Assembly (NCBI RefSeq): GCF_026104355.1
Contig: NZ_CP110535.1
Location: 3,286,001 to 3,350,000, forward strand
Source: Halomonas sp. BDJS001
GTDB lineage: Bacteria > Pseudomonadota > Gammaproteobacteria > Pseudomonadales > Halomonadaceae
DNA: 64,000 bases
Reading direction: 5' to 3'
This document shows, piece after piece, positions 1 to 8,462 of this stretch. The number at the start of each line of letters is the position of its first letter. Positions within the stretch are counted from its first letter, which is position 1. Position numbers and translations under genes: made by a program. The notes below the pieces were generated by a model, which was not told where the DNA came from, did not search any database, and saw only the letters and a program-made list of their open reading frames with translations.

Positions 1-802
1 TATACACTACATCATTGTCATCGACTAGCAGGTCGCTGCCCTGCACCAGCTCGACACCCATTTGCTGGGCAAGGTAGGCGTGCTCAAAGTAGGCAGAGTT
101 ATAGATTCCAGGCGTCAGCACCACTACCTGGGGGTCATCCCCCGGCCTTGGCGACATCGCCGCCAGCATGTCATAAAGCTGCGCGACGTAATCATCAACG
201 GGCAGAATTTTTCCAGAGGCAAACAGCTCCGGCAGTACCCGCTTGGTAACGTTACGGTTTTCCAACATATAGGAGACGCCGGAAGGAATGCGTAAGTTAT
301 CTTCCAGCACATACAGCGTTCCGTCGCCGTCACGTACAAGGTCTGAGCCACACACATGGGCCCATACGCCGTGGGAAGGATTAATGCCCACGCACTGGGG
401 GCGAAAATTAACCGACTGCGCCAGCACCTCGGCGGGCAGCACTTTGTCCTTAATGACTTTTTGGTCGTGGTAGAGGTCATCAATAAACAGATTCAGCGCC
501 TGCACGCGTTGTTTGAGGCCCGCCTCGGTTTTGCGCCACTCACTGGCGGGGATAATTCGCGGCACAATATCAAATGGCCAGGCGCGGTCGATCATTGCGC
601 CTTCAGAGTAAACCGTGAAGGTAATTCCCATGGTGCGAATCGCGATCTCCGCCGCGGTTTTCCGCTCGGCCAACTCCTCGGCGCTAAACCTTGCCAACAT
701 GTTGCAGAGTTCACCCGCAGACTCGCGTGGCTGACCGGGTGCGGCCATCAGCTCATCGTAATAGTCACGGCACGCATAGTTTTTCCAATTCACTTGGCTC
801 AT
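1..802 (-). CDS. Circularly permuted ATP-grasp protein (CP_ATPgrasp_2 type), N-terminal part, cut by window edge
   Basis: An open frame runs from an ATG at 800-802 off the left edge, giving about 267 residues starting MSQVNWKNYACRDYYDEL. It matches the N-terminal region of the circularly permuted ATP-grasp family (old DUF404/DUF407): FDIVPRIIPASEW, LYVLEDNLRIPSGVSYMLEN and VVLTPGIYNSAYFEH are recognisable, and the last two resemble the ATP-grasp half of the fusion protein at 4601-7030. The family is predicted to form amide bonds using ATP and occurs with alpha-E and transglutaminase genes, as here; no reaction has been shown. It is divergent from the transglutaminase/DUF2126 gene across a 365-bp gap. 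The C-terminal catalytic part lies outside the window. Whether a separate alpha-E gene follows cannot be seen. Confidence 0.85.
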   Translation of the reverse strand, partial: MSQVNWKNYACRDYYDELMAAPGQPRESAGELCNMLARFSAEELAERKTAAEIAIRTMGITFTVYSEGAMIDRAWPFDIVPRIIPASEWRKTEAGLKQRVQALNLFIDDLYHDQKVIKDKVLPAEVLAQSVNFRPQCVGINPSHGVWAHVCGSDLVRDGDGTLYVLEDNLRIPSGVSYMLENRNVTKRVLPELFASGKILPVDDYVAQLYDMLAAMSPRPGDDPQVVVLTPGIYNSAYFEHAYLAQQMGVELVQGSDLLVDDNDVVY

Positions 803-992
803 GGGCGCTCTCCTGGCGCTGGGGTGGAAGCGGCAACTTCCTTAATGCTCAGTGTAGGCCTGCCGCGCGCAAAACAATCAAACAATTGACAGCAAAATAC
901 GTACCATCTTTTGCGATATTTCAACGTTTGCTTACCGAAACGCTACTTGACAGGGAGCCAGGAGTAACATGAGACGCCTTTTCGCTCTGGCA

Positions 993-1025
993 TGGTGCAC
1001 ATAAGCAGCTTCAAGTTGGTGCACA
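993..1025 (+). promoter_or_regulatory. Paired TGGTGCACA direct repeats, possible activator site
   Basis: Two identical 9-mers TGGTGCACA start at 993 and 1017, 24 bp apart. They lie about 60 to 95 bp upstream of the sigma-54-like promoter, a usual distance for an enhancer-binding activator. TGGTGCA is one half of the NtrC consensus (TGCAC, short spacer, GGTGCA), but here the copies are direct and far apart, so NtrC binding is only a suggestion. Confidence 0.3.
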
Positions 1026-1085
1026 AAGCGATTTCCACTTTAGTTAAACGCCTTAGTTGAGATAGCGGCTGCAAAAAAGTAAAAG

Positions 1086-1101
1086 TGGAACGATACTTGC
1101 G
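1086..1101 (+). promoter_or_regulatory. Sigma-54-like promoter for the transglutaminase/ATP-grasp operon
   Basis: TGGAAC-GATAC-TTGCG matches the -24/-12 pattern TGGCAC-N5-TTGCW with one mismatch in the first box. The GG and GC doublets are separated by exactly 10 bp, as RpoN requires. Transcription would begin near 1112, leaving a leader of about 55 nt before the ATG at 1168. Sequence match only. Confidence 0.45.
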
Positions 1102-1167
1102 AAACGTTCGGTTATTCCCTAACCCAGCCGATAAACCGGTTGATAACGGTTCCTTAGAGGGTGGCCC

Positions 1168-4100
1168 ATGACCATTCGCGTTGCCTTGTACCATCGTACG
1201 ACCTACCACTTTGACCGTCCGGTGCGTCTTTCGCCCCACGTTATTCGGCTGCGGCCAGCCCCCCACTGCCGCACCCATATCGAGGCGTACTCGCTTAAAC
1301 TCTCCGGCGACGACCACTTTTTAAACTGGCAACAGGATCCGTTTGGCAATTTTAATGCCCGCGTAGTGTTCCCCGAACCGCGCAAAGAGTTAACCATTGC
1401 CGTCGAGCTAATTGCCCCGATGACAGTGATCAACCCGTTCGATTTCTTCTTGGACGACATTGCGCAAAAGATTCCCTTTACGTACCCGGAAGCACTACGC
1501 CAGGAACTAAGCCCCTACCTTGAAATCACCGAGTCAGGGCCACGGCTAATGGAGTGGCTAAAAGCCGTTTCCCGCGAACCGACCACCACCGTCGATTTTC
1601 TGGTCGCGCTTAATCAGCGCCTCCAGGACGACATTGGCTACCTGGTACGCCTGGAACCCGGTGTTCAGAGCTGCGAAGAGACGCTAACACTCGCCAGCGG
1701 CTCCTGCCGAGACAGCGCTTGGCTGCTGGTGCAGATTTTTCGCCATCTGGGCCTCGCCGCACGCTTTGTCTCCGGTTACCTCATTCAGCTTAAACCCGAT
1801 GTCAAAGCGTTGGATGGACCCAGCGGCAGCGAGGTGGACTTCACTGACCTGCACGCCTGGACAGAAGTTTTCCTGCCCGGCGCTGGCTGGGTAGGTCTCG
1901 ACCCCACTTCAGGGCTGTTCGCCGGCGAAGGTCACATCCCCCTTGCTGCCACGCCGACCACAGGCAGCGCCGCGGCTATCACCGGCTTTTCGGATAAGTG
2001 TGAAGTCACTTTCGATGTCACTATGGAAGTGGAGCGCATCCACGAAGACCCACGGGTCACCAAGCCCTATAGCGATGAGCAGTGGCAGCGTATCTGCGCA
2101 TTGGGTGACGAAGTAGATGCCGAGCTGTTGCACGAAGACGTGCGTCTTACCATGGGGGGCGAACCCACCTTTGTCTCTATTGACGATATGGAGAGCCCGC
2201 AGTGGAATACCGAAGCATTGGGCGAACATAAGCGCAAGCGCGCCGAGGCGCTGCTAACCCGCCTGCAATCCGCCTATGCGCCCGGTAGCGCTATTCAACA
2301 ACAGCAAGGCAAGTGGTACCCCGGCGAACCGCTGCCCCGCTGGGCGCTGGCCTGCTACTGGCGTAAAGATGGCGTGCCACTGTGGCGAAATCCAAAATGG
2401 CTCGCCTGCATGGAAGGTGCGCCCAAGGTCGACGTCGACAGGGCAATGGCACAGCGCTTCACCAAAGCCCTTAGCGAACGCTTGGGCGTGGCCGAGCGCT
2501 ACTGGATACCGGCGTTCGAAGATGCCTATTACTACCTCTGGAAAGAGCAGTCACTGCCGGTCAATATTGACCCACGGGAAGCCAATCTCAAAGATGACGC
2601 CGAACGCCACCGTCTAGCCCGTTTGTTGGAGCAAGGGCTGGATGAAGTGGTGGGCTACGCCCTACCGCTGCGCCACTCGATTAGCCAAGCCCACCGCTGG
2701 GAGAGCGGCCGCTGGCCGCTCAAGCGTGAACACCTGTTCCTGGTACCCGGTGACTCCCCCATGGGGCTGCGCTTACCCCTTTCGGCGCTGCCGTGGGCTG
2801 ACCCAGAAGAGCAACCCCAGCCTGAATCGCTATTCGCGCCGCGCCCGGCACTGGGTGATATTCATGGTGAAGTAGCCCGGCGCAACGCGGAACAGCTGCA
2901 TATCAGCGATGCCGAGCGATTGGGGCGCTCCAGCCACCCTAGCCTAACGCACCCCGAGGGCGAAGCCGTTCAACAGCAGCCAAGGGCCGATAGCGACCAG
3001 GAGAGTGGCGTTATTCATACCAGCCTCTGCGTGGAGCCACGCGATGGCCGCCTGCACATTTTTCTGCCGCCGCTGACCAGCCTGGAGCACTATCTCGACC
3101 TGATTAGCACCGTTGAGGAGTGCGCCAAAGCGCTCGCTTGCCCGGTCATGGTAGAGGGCTACTCGCCGCCCCGGGATCCACGCCTGGAGAGCTTTATGAT
3201 CACCCCCGACCCGGGCGTGATCGAAGTGAATATTATGCCCGCGGCCAGTTGGCAAACACTGGTCGCCCAAACCGAACGTCTATATGAAGAAGCGAGAAAA
3301 ACCCGCCTGGGCACCGAGAAATTTATGCTCGATGGCCGCCATACCGGCACCGGCGGCGGCAACCATGTCACCCTTGGCGGGTTGACGCCTGACGACTCAC
3401 CGTTTTTGCGCCGCCCGGATCTGCTCGCCAGCCTGGTCACCTACTGGCAGCACCACCCCAGCCTCTCTTATCTGTTTTCCGGTCTGTTCATTGGCCCCAC
3501 CAGCCAGGCGCCGCGGGTGGATGAAGCGCGTCATGAAGCGCTTTACGAATTGGAAATTGCCCTTCAACAAATGCCCGAAGGCGAGGTGGTACAGCCCTGG
3601 CTGGTGGATCGTCTATTACGCCACCTGCTGACGGATTTAACCGGCAATACCCACCGTGCCGAGTTCTGTATCGATAAACTCTATTCGCCGGATAGCGACA
3701 GCGGTCGCCTCGGTTTATTGGAGCTACGCGGTTTTGAAATGCCACCCCACGCCCGCATGGGATTGATGCAGATGCTGCTGATTCGCGCGTTGGTAGCACG
3801 CTGCTGGAAAACGCCCTACCGGGCCAAGCCGGTGCGCTGGGGTAGCGCACTGCAGGATCGCTGGATGCTGCCTCACTATCTGTGGAGTGACCTTGACGAC
3901 GTACTGGGTGACTTGCGTCGTCACGGTTTCGATTTTGACCTGGAGTGGTTCGCCCCTTTCCTGGAGTTCCGCTTCCCGCTGCATGGGCGCTTGCACACCC
4001 CCATGTTGGATATTGAGCTGCGCCAGGCGATCGAACCCTGGCATGTATTGGGCGAAGAAGCCTCGGCTGGCGGCACTGCCCGCTATGTGGACTCATCAGT

Positions 4101-4518
4101 CGAGCGCCTGGAAGTCAAAGTCAGCGGCATGAGCGGTGACCGTTATGTGGTGACCTGCAACGGTCGTCGGGTGCCCCTTTCTGCCACAGGGAGAAACGGC
4201 GAAGCGGTGGCCGGGGTGCGCTACCGCGCCTGGCAGCCACCGTCTGCGCTGCATCCGCAAATTCCCATTCACGCGCCGCTGGTGTTTGATGTCATCGACA
4301 CCTGGAACCAGCGCTCTGTGGCGGGCTGTACCTATTACGTGGTGCACCCCACAGGGCGCAATTTCGACACTTTCCCGATCAATGCATTTGAAGCCGAAGC
4401 GCGCCGCCTGGGGCGTTTCAGTGACAGCGGTCATCGCCATGGCCATCAGGTACCCAAATTGGAAACGCCCAGTCTGGAACTGCCGCAAACCCTCGATCTG
4501 CGTTGGACGCCGAGTTAA
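1168..4518 (+). CDS. Transglutaminase-like protease fused to DUF2126 putative amidoligase
   Basis: This is a 1116-residue fusion. Residues 1-260 are a bacterial transglutaminase module: an N-terminal beta region, then the triad Cys180 (GSCRDSAW), His229 (DLHAWTEVF) and Asp245 (GLDPTSG). From about residue 315 to the end it is DUF2126, a predicted amidoligase of the glutamine-synthetase/GCS superfamily; the glycine-rich GRHTGTGGGNH motif and an ELRGFEMPPHARM segment are visible. The length is normal for the family. The gene starts the plus-strand set; the ATP-grasp/alpha-E gene begins 82 bp downstream and the second transglutaminase overlaps that one. Comparative genomics predicts that these families make and cut a peptide-like product, but substrate and product are unknown. 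The predicted sigma-54 promoter suggests control by nitrogen or another enhancer-binding activator. Confidence 0.9.
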   Translation: MTIRVALYHRTTYHFDRPVRLSPHVIRLRPAPHCRTHIEAYSLKLSGDDHFLNWQQDPFGNFNARVVFPEPRKELTIAVELIAPMTVINPFDFFLDDIAQKIPFTYPEALRQELSPYLEITESGPRLMEWLKAVSREPTTTVDFLVALNQRLQDDIGYLVRLEPGVQSCEETLTLASGSCRDSAWLLVQIFRHLGLAARFVSGYLIQLKPDVKALDGPSGSEVDFTDLHAWTEVFLPGAGWVGLDPTSGLFAGEGHIPLAATPTTGSAAAITGFSDKCEVTFDVTMEVERIHEDPRVTKPYSDEQWQRICALGDEVDAELLHEDVRLTMGGEPTFVSIDDMESPQWNTEALGEHKRKRAEALLTRLQSAYAPGSAIQQQQGKWYPGEPLPRWALACYWRKDGVPLWRNPKWLACMEGAPKVDVDRAMAQRFTKALSERLGVAERYWIPAFEDAYYYLWKEQSLPVNIDPREANLKDDAERHRLARLLEQGLDEVVGYALPLRHSISQAHRWESGRWPLKREHLFLVPGDSPMGLRLPLSALPWADPEEQPQPESLFAPRPALGDIHGEVARRNAEQLHISDAERLGRSSHPSLTHPEGEAVQQQPRADSDQESGVIHTSLCVEPRDGRLHIFLPPLTSLEHYLDLISTVEECAKALACPVMVEGYSPPRDPRLESFMITPDPGVIEVNIMPAASWQTLVAQTERLYEEARKTRLGTEKFMLDGRHTGTGGGNHVTLGGLTPDDSPFLRRPDLLASLVTYWQHHPSLSYLFSGLFIGPTSQAPRVDEARHEALYELEIALQQMPEGEVVQPWLVDRLLRHLLTDLTGNTHRAEFCIDKLYSPDSDSGRLGLLELRGFEMPPHARMGLMQMLLIRALVARCWKTPYRAKPVRWGSALQDRWMLPHYLWSDLDDVLGDLRRHGFDFDLEWFAPFLEFRFPLHGRLHTPMLDIELRQAIEPWHVLGEEASAGGTARYVDSSVERLEVKVSGMSGDRYVVTCNGRRVPLSATGRNGEAVAGVRYRAWQPPSALHPQIPIHAPLVFDVIDTWNQRSVAGCTYYVVHPTGRNFDTFPINAFEAEARRLGRFSDSGHRHGHQVPKLETPSLELPQTLDLRWTPS

Positions 4519-4600
4519 AGTTTTTTAACAAAGCTAAGGCTTTTCTCTTAACGCCCGGTACAGGATAATCCGCCCCTTACCCATCAGGATTACAAGGATA

Positions 4601-7030
4601 ATGACGGCCCCTGTCTCTACCTCACTTCTCGCGCCCGTGGCTCAAGGGCTCGTTGAGGATTACTTACACCAGCTAGGCAAGGGACAGCCCGGCACGTTTG
4701 ACGCCATGCTCGATGGCCAGGGGCAGTTACGCCCCGGTTGGCAGAGCATATTGGACTCTCTGGAAGGCATGAGCTCCTCGGGGCGCTTACAGCAGCATGA
4801 AGAAATACAGCGTCTGCTGGCAGAAAACGGCGTTATTTTTAATATGCACGATGAAACCCAGGGGCGTTCATGGCGGCTTGACCCGCTCCCGTGGGTGATT
4901 GATGAGCCACAATGGCATGCTTTGGAAGCGGGGCTCATCCAGCGCAGCCGTCTGCTGAGCGCCCTCTACGACGATATCTATGGGCCCAAAACGCTCTTTG
5001 AGGTGGGGCTGCTGCCCACCCAGGAACTGCTTTCCTCAGCGCATTTATTACTGCCCTGCCACCAGTCGCTGCCCAATGACCGCGCGCCGATTATTTTTCA
5101 CGGCGTGGATGTGATTCAGGATACCCAGGGGCAGTGGCGGGTGATGGCAGATCGACTACAGGCCCCGTCAGGCACAGGGTTTGCGCTTGAAAACCGCATA
5201 TTGATGGCCCGCGCGCTGCCGGATATGTATCGCAATGCCCCCTTAAAGCGGCTTGCCGGTTTTCTTGACCTCCACCACCGCACGCTGATCGCCATGGCCT
5301 ATCAGCACCGCGATAACCCCACACTTATCTTGCTAACGCCGGGGCCAGGGAGTCCACGCTATTTTGAGCACGCCTATTTGGCCAACTACCTCAATATTGC
5401 CCTGGTAGAGGGTCAGGATTTGGTGGTACGTGACACTCAAGTATGGCTGCGCACTCTGGGGGGCTTACAGCCGGTGGATGTGATACTGCGCCACTGCGAC
5501 GACGCTTACTGCGACCCGTTAGAGCTGCGGGGGGACTCCCAACTGGGCGTTCCCGGGCTACTCCAGGCCATGCGCGCTGGCGGCGTGGCGCTATCCAACG
5601 CCTTGGGTGTAGGCATTCTGGAAGCGCCGGTGCTGGCAGACTACTTACCGATGCTGTGCGAGCACCTGCTAGGTGAGACCCTGCTACTGCCCAACGCCGA
5701 TGCCACGACGCAGCCAGCCACTGCGCCAGTTTTCGATAGTCACCTACAGCGCCTGGAGCCCACCAAACTCAACCTACGCTGCTTTGTGACACGCACACCG
5801 GGCAGCGCGACGGCTAAAAACAGCGCCACTGCCACAAGCCGTCCAGGCAGCGAATACCAGGTCATGCCCGGTGGTTTAGCCTGGGTTGGCGAGCCAGGTT
5901 TGCCATCACTCAGCAGTACCATCGTTAAGGATGTTTGGGTGACGGCCTCCTCGCCCCAGCCCCATGTTAGCCAGCTCCGCCAAGCCCGCGGCCCGGTGGT
6001 GGCCACCCGCGACGGCATAGACCTACCCAGCCGAGTAGCCGAAAGCCTATTCTGGCTCGGCCGTTACGGCGAACGGTTAGATACCCGTGCGCGACTGCTA
6101 CGTGAAGCGTTGCTCAGGCTGATGGAGTACGACCAGGATGAGATCGCCGATCAACTGCTCGATGAACTCCTGCTAGCGCTCGATATCACCACCCTAAACG
6201 AAGAGGACGAACAGCGGCTGAAGGCACCACTCATTGGCTTTGAGTTAAAGCGCACCGCGCTGCTGGCCCAGTTTGACGACGTAGACCCCCAAGCCTTGCA
6301 ACCGCTTTTTGCACAGTTATTGCGCAACGCACGCAGCGTGCGGGACCACTTGGGCGACGACTCCTGGCGAGTAGTGCATCAACTGCGCCAGCGCATGGCG
6401 ACCTTTAATCCCAGCTTAGGTGCCAGCGCTGCACGACGCGCCTGCGAAGGGCTTTCTTCCCAGCTAGCCGCCTTCTTTGGCCTTTGTAACGAAACCATGC
6501 CCCATCACTACGGCTGGCGGTTTATGGATATTGGCCGTTTCCTGGATCGCGTACTGGGGCTGCTTTCGCTGCTCAAGCTGACCCTCAATGCGCCCCACTC
6601 GCCGGGGTTAGCACTGTGGGAGGTGGTGCTCGCCACCACCGATAACTTCACTGCCTATCGCCGCCGCTACCGCAGCGAGCTTCATCCTGCAGCGATTCTG
6701 GATCTACTGCTGTTCGATGAGACCAATCCCCGCTCGGTGGGCTATATGCTCAAACGTATTGAGCGACAGATGGATCGCCTGCCCGGCAGCTCATCCCCCT
6801 ACCGGAACGCTGAACGGCGACTGCTGATTCAAGCCAATGCGGCACTGCACCTGGCCGACATTGACCGCTTAAGCCACTTGGCCGATACCTCAGAGGCACA
6901 AGATGCCTTAGCGCAACTGCTGGATGCTCTGATTGAGCCTTTAAGCGCGCTTTCTGAAGCCATCAGCCAGAGTCATTTCAGCCACGTGGAGCGACCGCGC
7001 CAGTTAGTCAGTATGGAGCCCGATGCATGA
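4601..7030 (+). CDS. Circularly permuted ATP-grasp and alpha-E domain fusion protein
   Basis: This 809-residue protein has an N-terminal circularly permuted ATP-grasp domain (about 1-480; NRILMARALPDMYR, LLTPGPGSPRYFEHAYLA, YQVMPGGLAWVGEPG) and a C-terminal helical alpha-E domain (about 490-800; typical opening LPSRVAESLFWLGRYGERLD). In many genomes these are separate genes, so the fusion supports a joint role. The ATP-grasp part is paralogous to the gene at 1-802. The ATG at 4601 follows a weak AAGGATA ribosome site. The stop overlaps the next start by ATGA, which implies translational coupling to the second transglutaminase. Predicted role: ATP-dependent amide or peptide bond formation; not shown experimentally as far as I know. 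Confidence 0.9.
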   Translation: MTAPVSTSLLAPVAQGLVEDYLHQLGKGQPGTFDAMLDGQGQLRPGWQSILDSLEGMSSSGRLQQHEEIQRLLAENGVIFNMHDETQGRSWRLDPLPWVIDEPQWHALEAGLIQRSRLLSALYDDIYGPKTLFEVGLLPTQELLSSAHLLLPCHQSLPNDRAPIIFHGVDVIQDTQGQWRVMADRLQAPSGTGFALENRILMARALPDMYRNAPLKRLAGFLDLHHRTLIAMAYQHRDNPTLILLTPGPGSPRYFEHAYLANYLNIALVEGQDLVVRDTQVWLRTLGGLQPVDVILRHCDDAYCDPLELRGDSQLGVPGLLQAMRAGGVALSNALGVGILEAPVLADYLPMLCEHLLGETLLLPNADATTQPATAPVFDSHLQRLEPTKLNLRCFVTRTPGSATAKNSATATSRPGSEYQVMPGGLAWVGEPGLPSLSSTIVKDVWVTASSPQPHVSQLRQARGPVVATRDGIDLPSRVAESLFWLGRYGERLDTRARLLREALLRLMEYDQDEIADQLLDELLLALDITTLNEEDEQRLKAPLIGFELKRTALLAQFDDVDPQALQPLFAQLLRNARSVRDHLGDDSWRVVHQLRQRMATFNPSLGASAARRACEGLSSQLAAFFGLCNETMPHHYGWRFMDIGRFLDRVLGLLSLLKLTLNAPHSPGLALWEVVLATTDNFTAYRRRYRSELHPAAILDLLLFDETNPRSVGYMLKRIERQMDRLPGSSSPYRNAERRLLIQANAALHLADIDRLSHLADTSEAQDALAQLLDALIEPLSALSEAISQSHFSHVERPRQLVSMEPDA

Positions 7031-7893
7031 ACTACACGTTGCGCCATACCACCCGTTACCACTACAGCGCCCCGGTGACCCTGTGCCATAGCGAAGCGCG
7101 GATGCTACCTCGTAAAACGCCATATCAGCAGTGTGGCGCTTCAGAGCTGAAGATCAGCCCCGCGCCACAGGTGCAAATGGAGCGTCGCGACGTATTTGGC
7201 AATCGAGTGCTCTATTTCGCCATGGAGGAGGTTCATAAGACGCTGGATGTCACGGTGATAACGCCACTAAGCACGCAACCCTTATCAGCGTTGCCACATG
7301 CTTCCTCAGCGTGGGAAAACGTTGCTCAGCAGTTGAGTCAGACCAATAGCTTTGACCTTCAACTCTACCGTCTCGACTCCCCGTTTATTCGCCGTAACGC
7401 TGAATTAGCGGCCTTTGCTCACAGCTGCTTCACCCCAGGCAGGCCAATAGTTGAAGCGGCACTGGCGCTTAATCAACTGATTCATCAAACCTTTGAGTAT
7501 GACCCTAGCTTTACTACACTGGCGACGCCGCTAAGCGAGGTGCTCGCCAACCGGCGCGGCGTGTGTCAGGACTTCGCCCACCTGGCCATTGGTGCGCTGC
7601 GCTCGGTCGGCCTCGTCGCCCGCTATGTCAGCGGCTACCTGGAAACACAGCCGCCGCCTGGGCAGCCACGCCTAATAGGCGCAGATGCTTCCCATGCCTG
7701 GCTGGCGACCTGGATTCCCGAATGGGGCTGGCTGGCCCTCGACCCTACCAACGGCACCGTGGCTGGAGAGCAGCATCCGGTGCTGGCCTGGGGTCGGGAT
7801 TATGCCGATGTTGCCCCGCTCAAAGGGGTTATGAACGGCGGCGGCGAGCATCAACTGGAGGTCGAAGTCGATGTGATGCCTTTAGCTAGCTAA
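7027..7893 (+). CDS. Transglutaminase family protein (COG1305 type)
   Basis: This 288-residue protein starts with the family N-terminal beta domain (MNYTLRHTTRYHYSAPVTL) and carries the triad Cys180 (RRGVCQDFAH), His223 (ASHAWLATW) and Asp239 (ALDPTNG). It overlaps the upstream ATP-grasp/alpha-E gene by four bases. Such proteins are usually cysteine proteases or peptide-modifying enzymes, not true cross-linkers. In this cluster it probably cuts or transfers the product of the ATP-grasp/DUF2126 ligases (inference). It is the last gene of the set. Confidence 0.9.
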   Translation: MNYTLRHTTRYHYSAPVTLCHSEARMLPRKTPYQQCGASELKISPAPQVQMERRDVFGNRVLYFAMEEVHKTLDVTVITPLSTQPLSALPHASSAWENVAQQLSQTNSFDLQLYRLDSPFIRRNAELAAFAHSCFTPGRPIVEAALALNQLIHQTFEYDPSFTTLATPLSEVLANRRGVCQDFAHLAIGALRSVGLVARYVSGYLETQPPPGQPRLIGADASHAWLATWIPEWGWLALDPTNGTVAGEQHPVLAWGRDYADVAPLKGVMNGGGEHQLEVEVDVMPLAS

Positions 7894-7954
7894 TGCAAAC
7901 AGCCCCCACCTAAGGTATAACAGCAGTACGCTTAGCAGGTGCAAGGAAGACTCG

Positions 7955-8392
7955 ATGCGGCATGGTATGAGCGGTCAAAATGTTAGCTATATGCCTCACC
8001 TGGTTTCCCGGGGCCTACTCTTAGGTTGTTTTTTAGTATTACTGTTTGGCGCTATTGAGCAATTTCACCAACCTCATTTCGCGGCATTTCATCAGGCCGA
8101 TGAAGATCTGCAAAGCCATTCAACCCAGTACAGTGTTACCTCGCTTCCCGCTAAACTACGTATTAGACATGAATCAACCAAGTGGCTGGCAGATGAAGCT
8201 GTAGCGGAGAGTTTGGTTCTACCTATCAATGATGAGCTATTTCCAGGCGCTATTAACACACTACCGCCAGTAATTTTGTATCACGCTGTGTTAGCCAGGG
8301 TAGCGTTCCTCTGCTCCCACTCCAGCCGCACTACTCTCCCCCCAACGCGAGCTCCACCTCACATCACAATCCGTTATCTAACGATTGCTTAA
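7955..8392 (+). CDS. Small hypothetical protein with one membrane segment
   Basis: This is a 145-residue frame with ATG at 7955 preceded by AAGGAAG at a good distance. One hydrophobic stretch lies near residues 18-37 (GLLLGCFLVLLFGAIEQF); the rest is polar, with several His and Ser residues and a Pro/Thr-rich tail. I do not recognise a family. It lies between the transglutaminase gene and the antiporter gene, same strand, with no overlap to either. An inner start at 7970 is possible. It could be a single-pass or secreted protein; its reality rests on the ribosome site and position. Confidence 0.5.
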   Translation: MRHGMSGQNVSYMPHLVSRGLLLGCFLVLLFGAIEQFHQPHFAAFHQADEDLQSHSTQYSVTSLPAKLRIRHESTKWLADEAVAESLVLPINDELFPGAINTLPPVILYHAVLARVAFLCSHSSRTTLPPTRAPPHITIRYLTIA

Positions 8393-8462
8393 TGGTTGCT
8401 GGCTGCAAAGAAATTAACTGCCAGTACGTGCTATAGGTATTGTTTAAAAGGGCTCTCCTTTT

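Larger units (their letters stand above)
803..1167. promoter_or_regulatory. Divergent intergenic region between ATP-grasp and transglutaminase/DUF2126 genes
   Basis: This 365-bp gap holds no convincing gene. It must carry promoters for both directions. Visible elements are a sigma-54-like -24/-12 pair at 1086-1101 reading plus, and two direct copies of TGGTGCACA at 993-1001 and 1017-1025. Both are listed separately. Confidence 0.5.

Noticed and set aside
993-1025. A standard NtrC binding site
   Set aside because: The half-sites are direct and 24 bp apart, not inverted with a short spacer, so I list only paired repeats.
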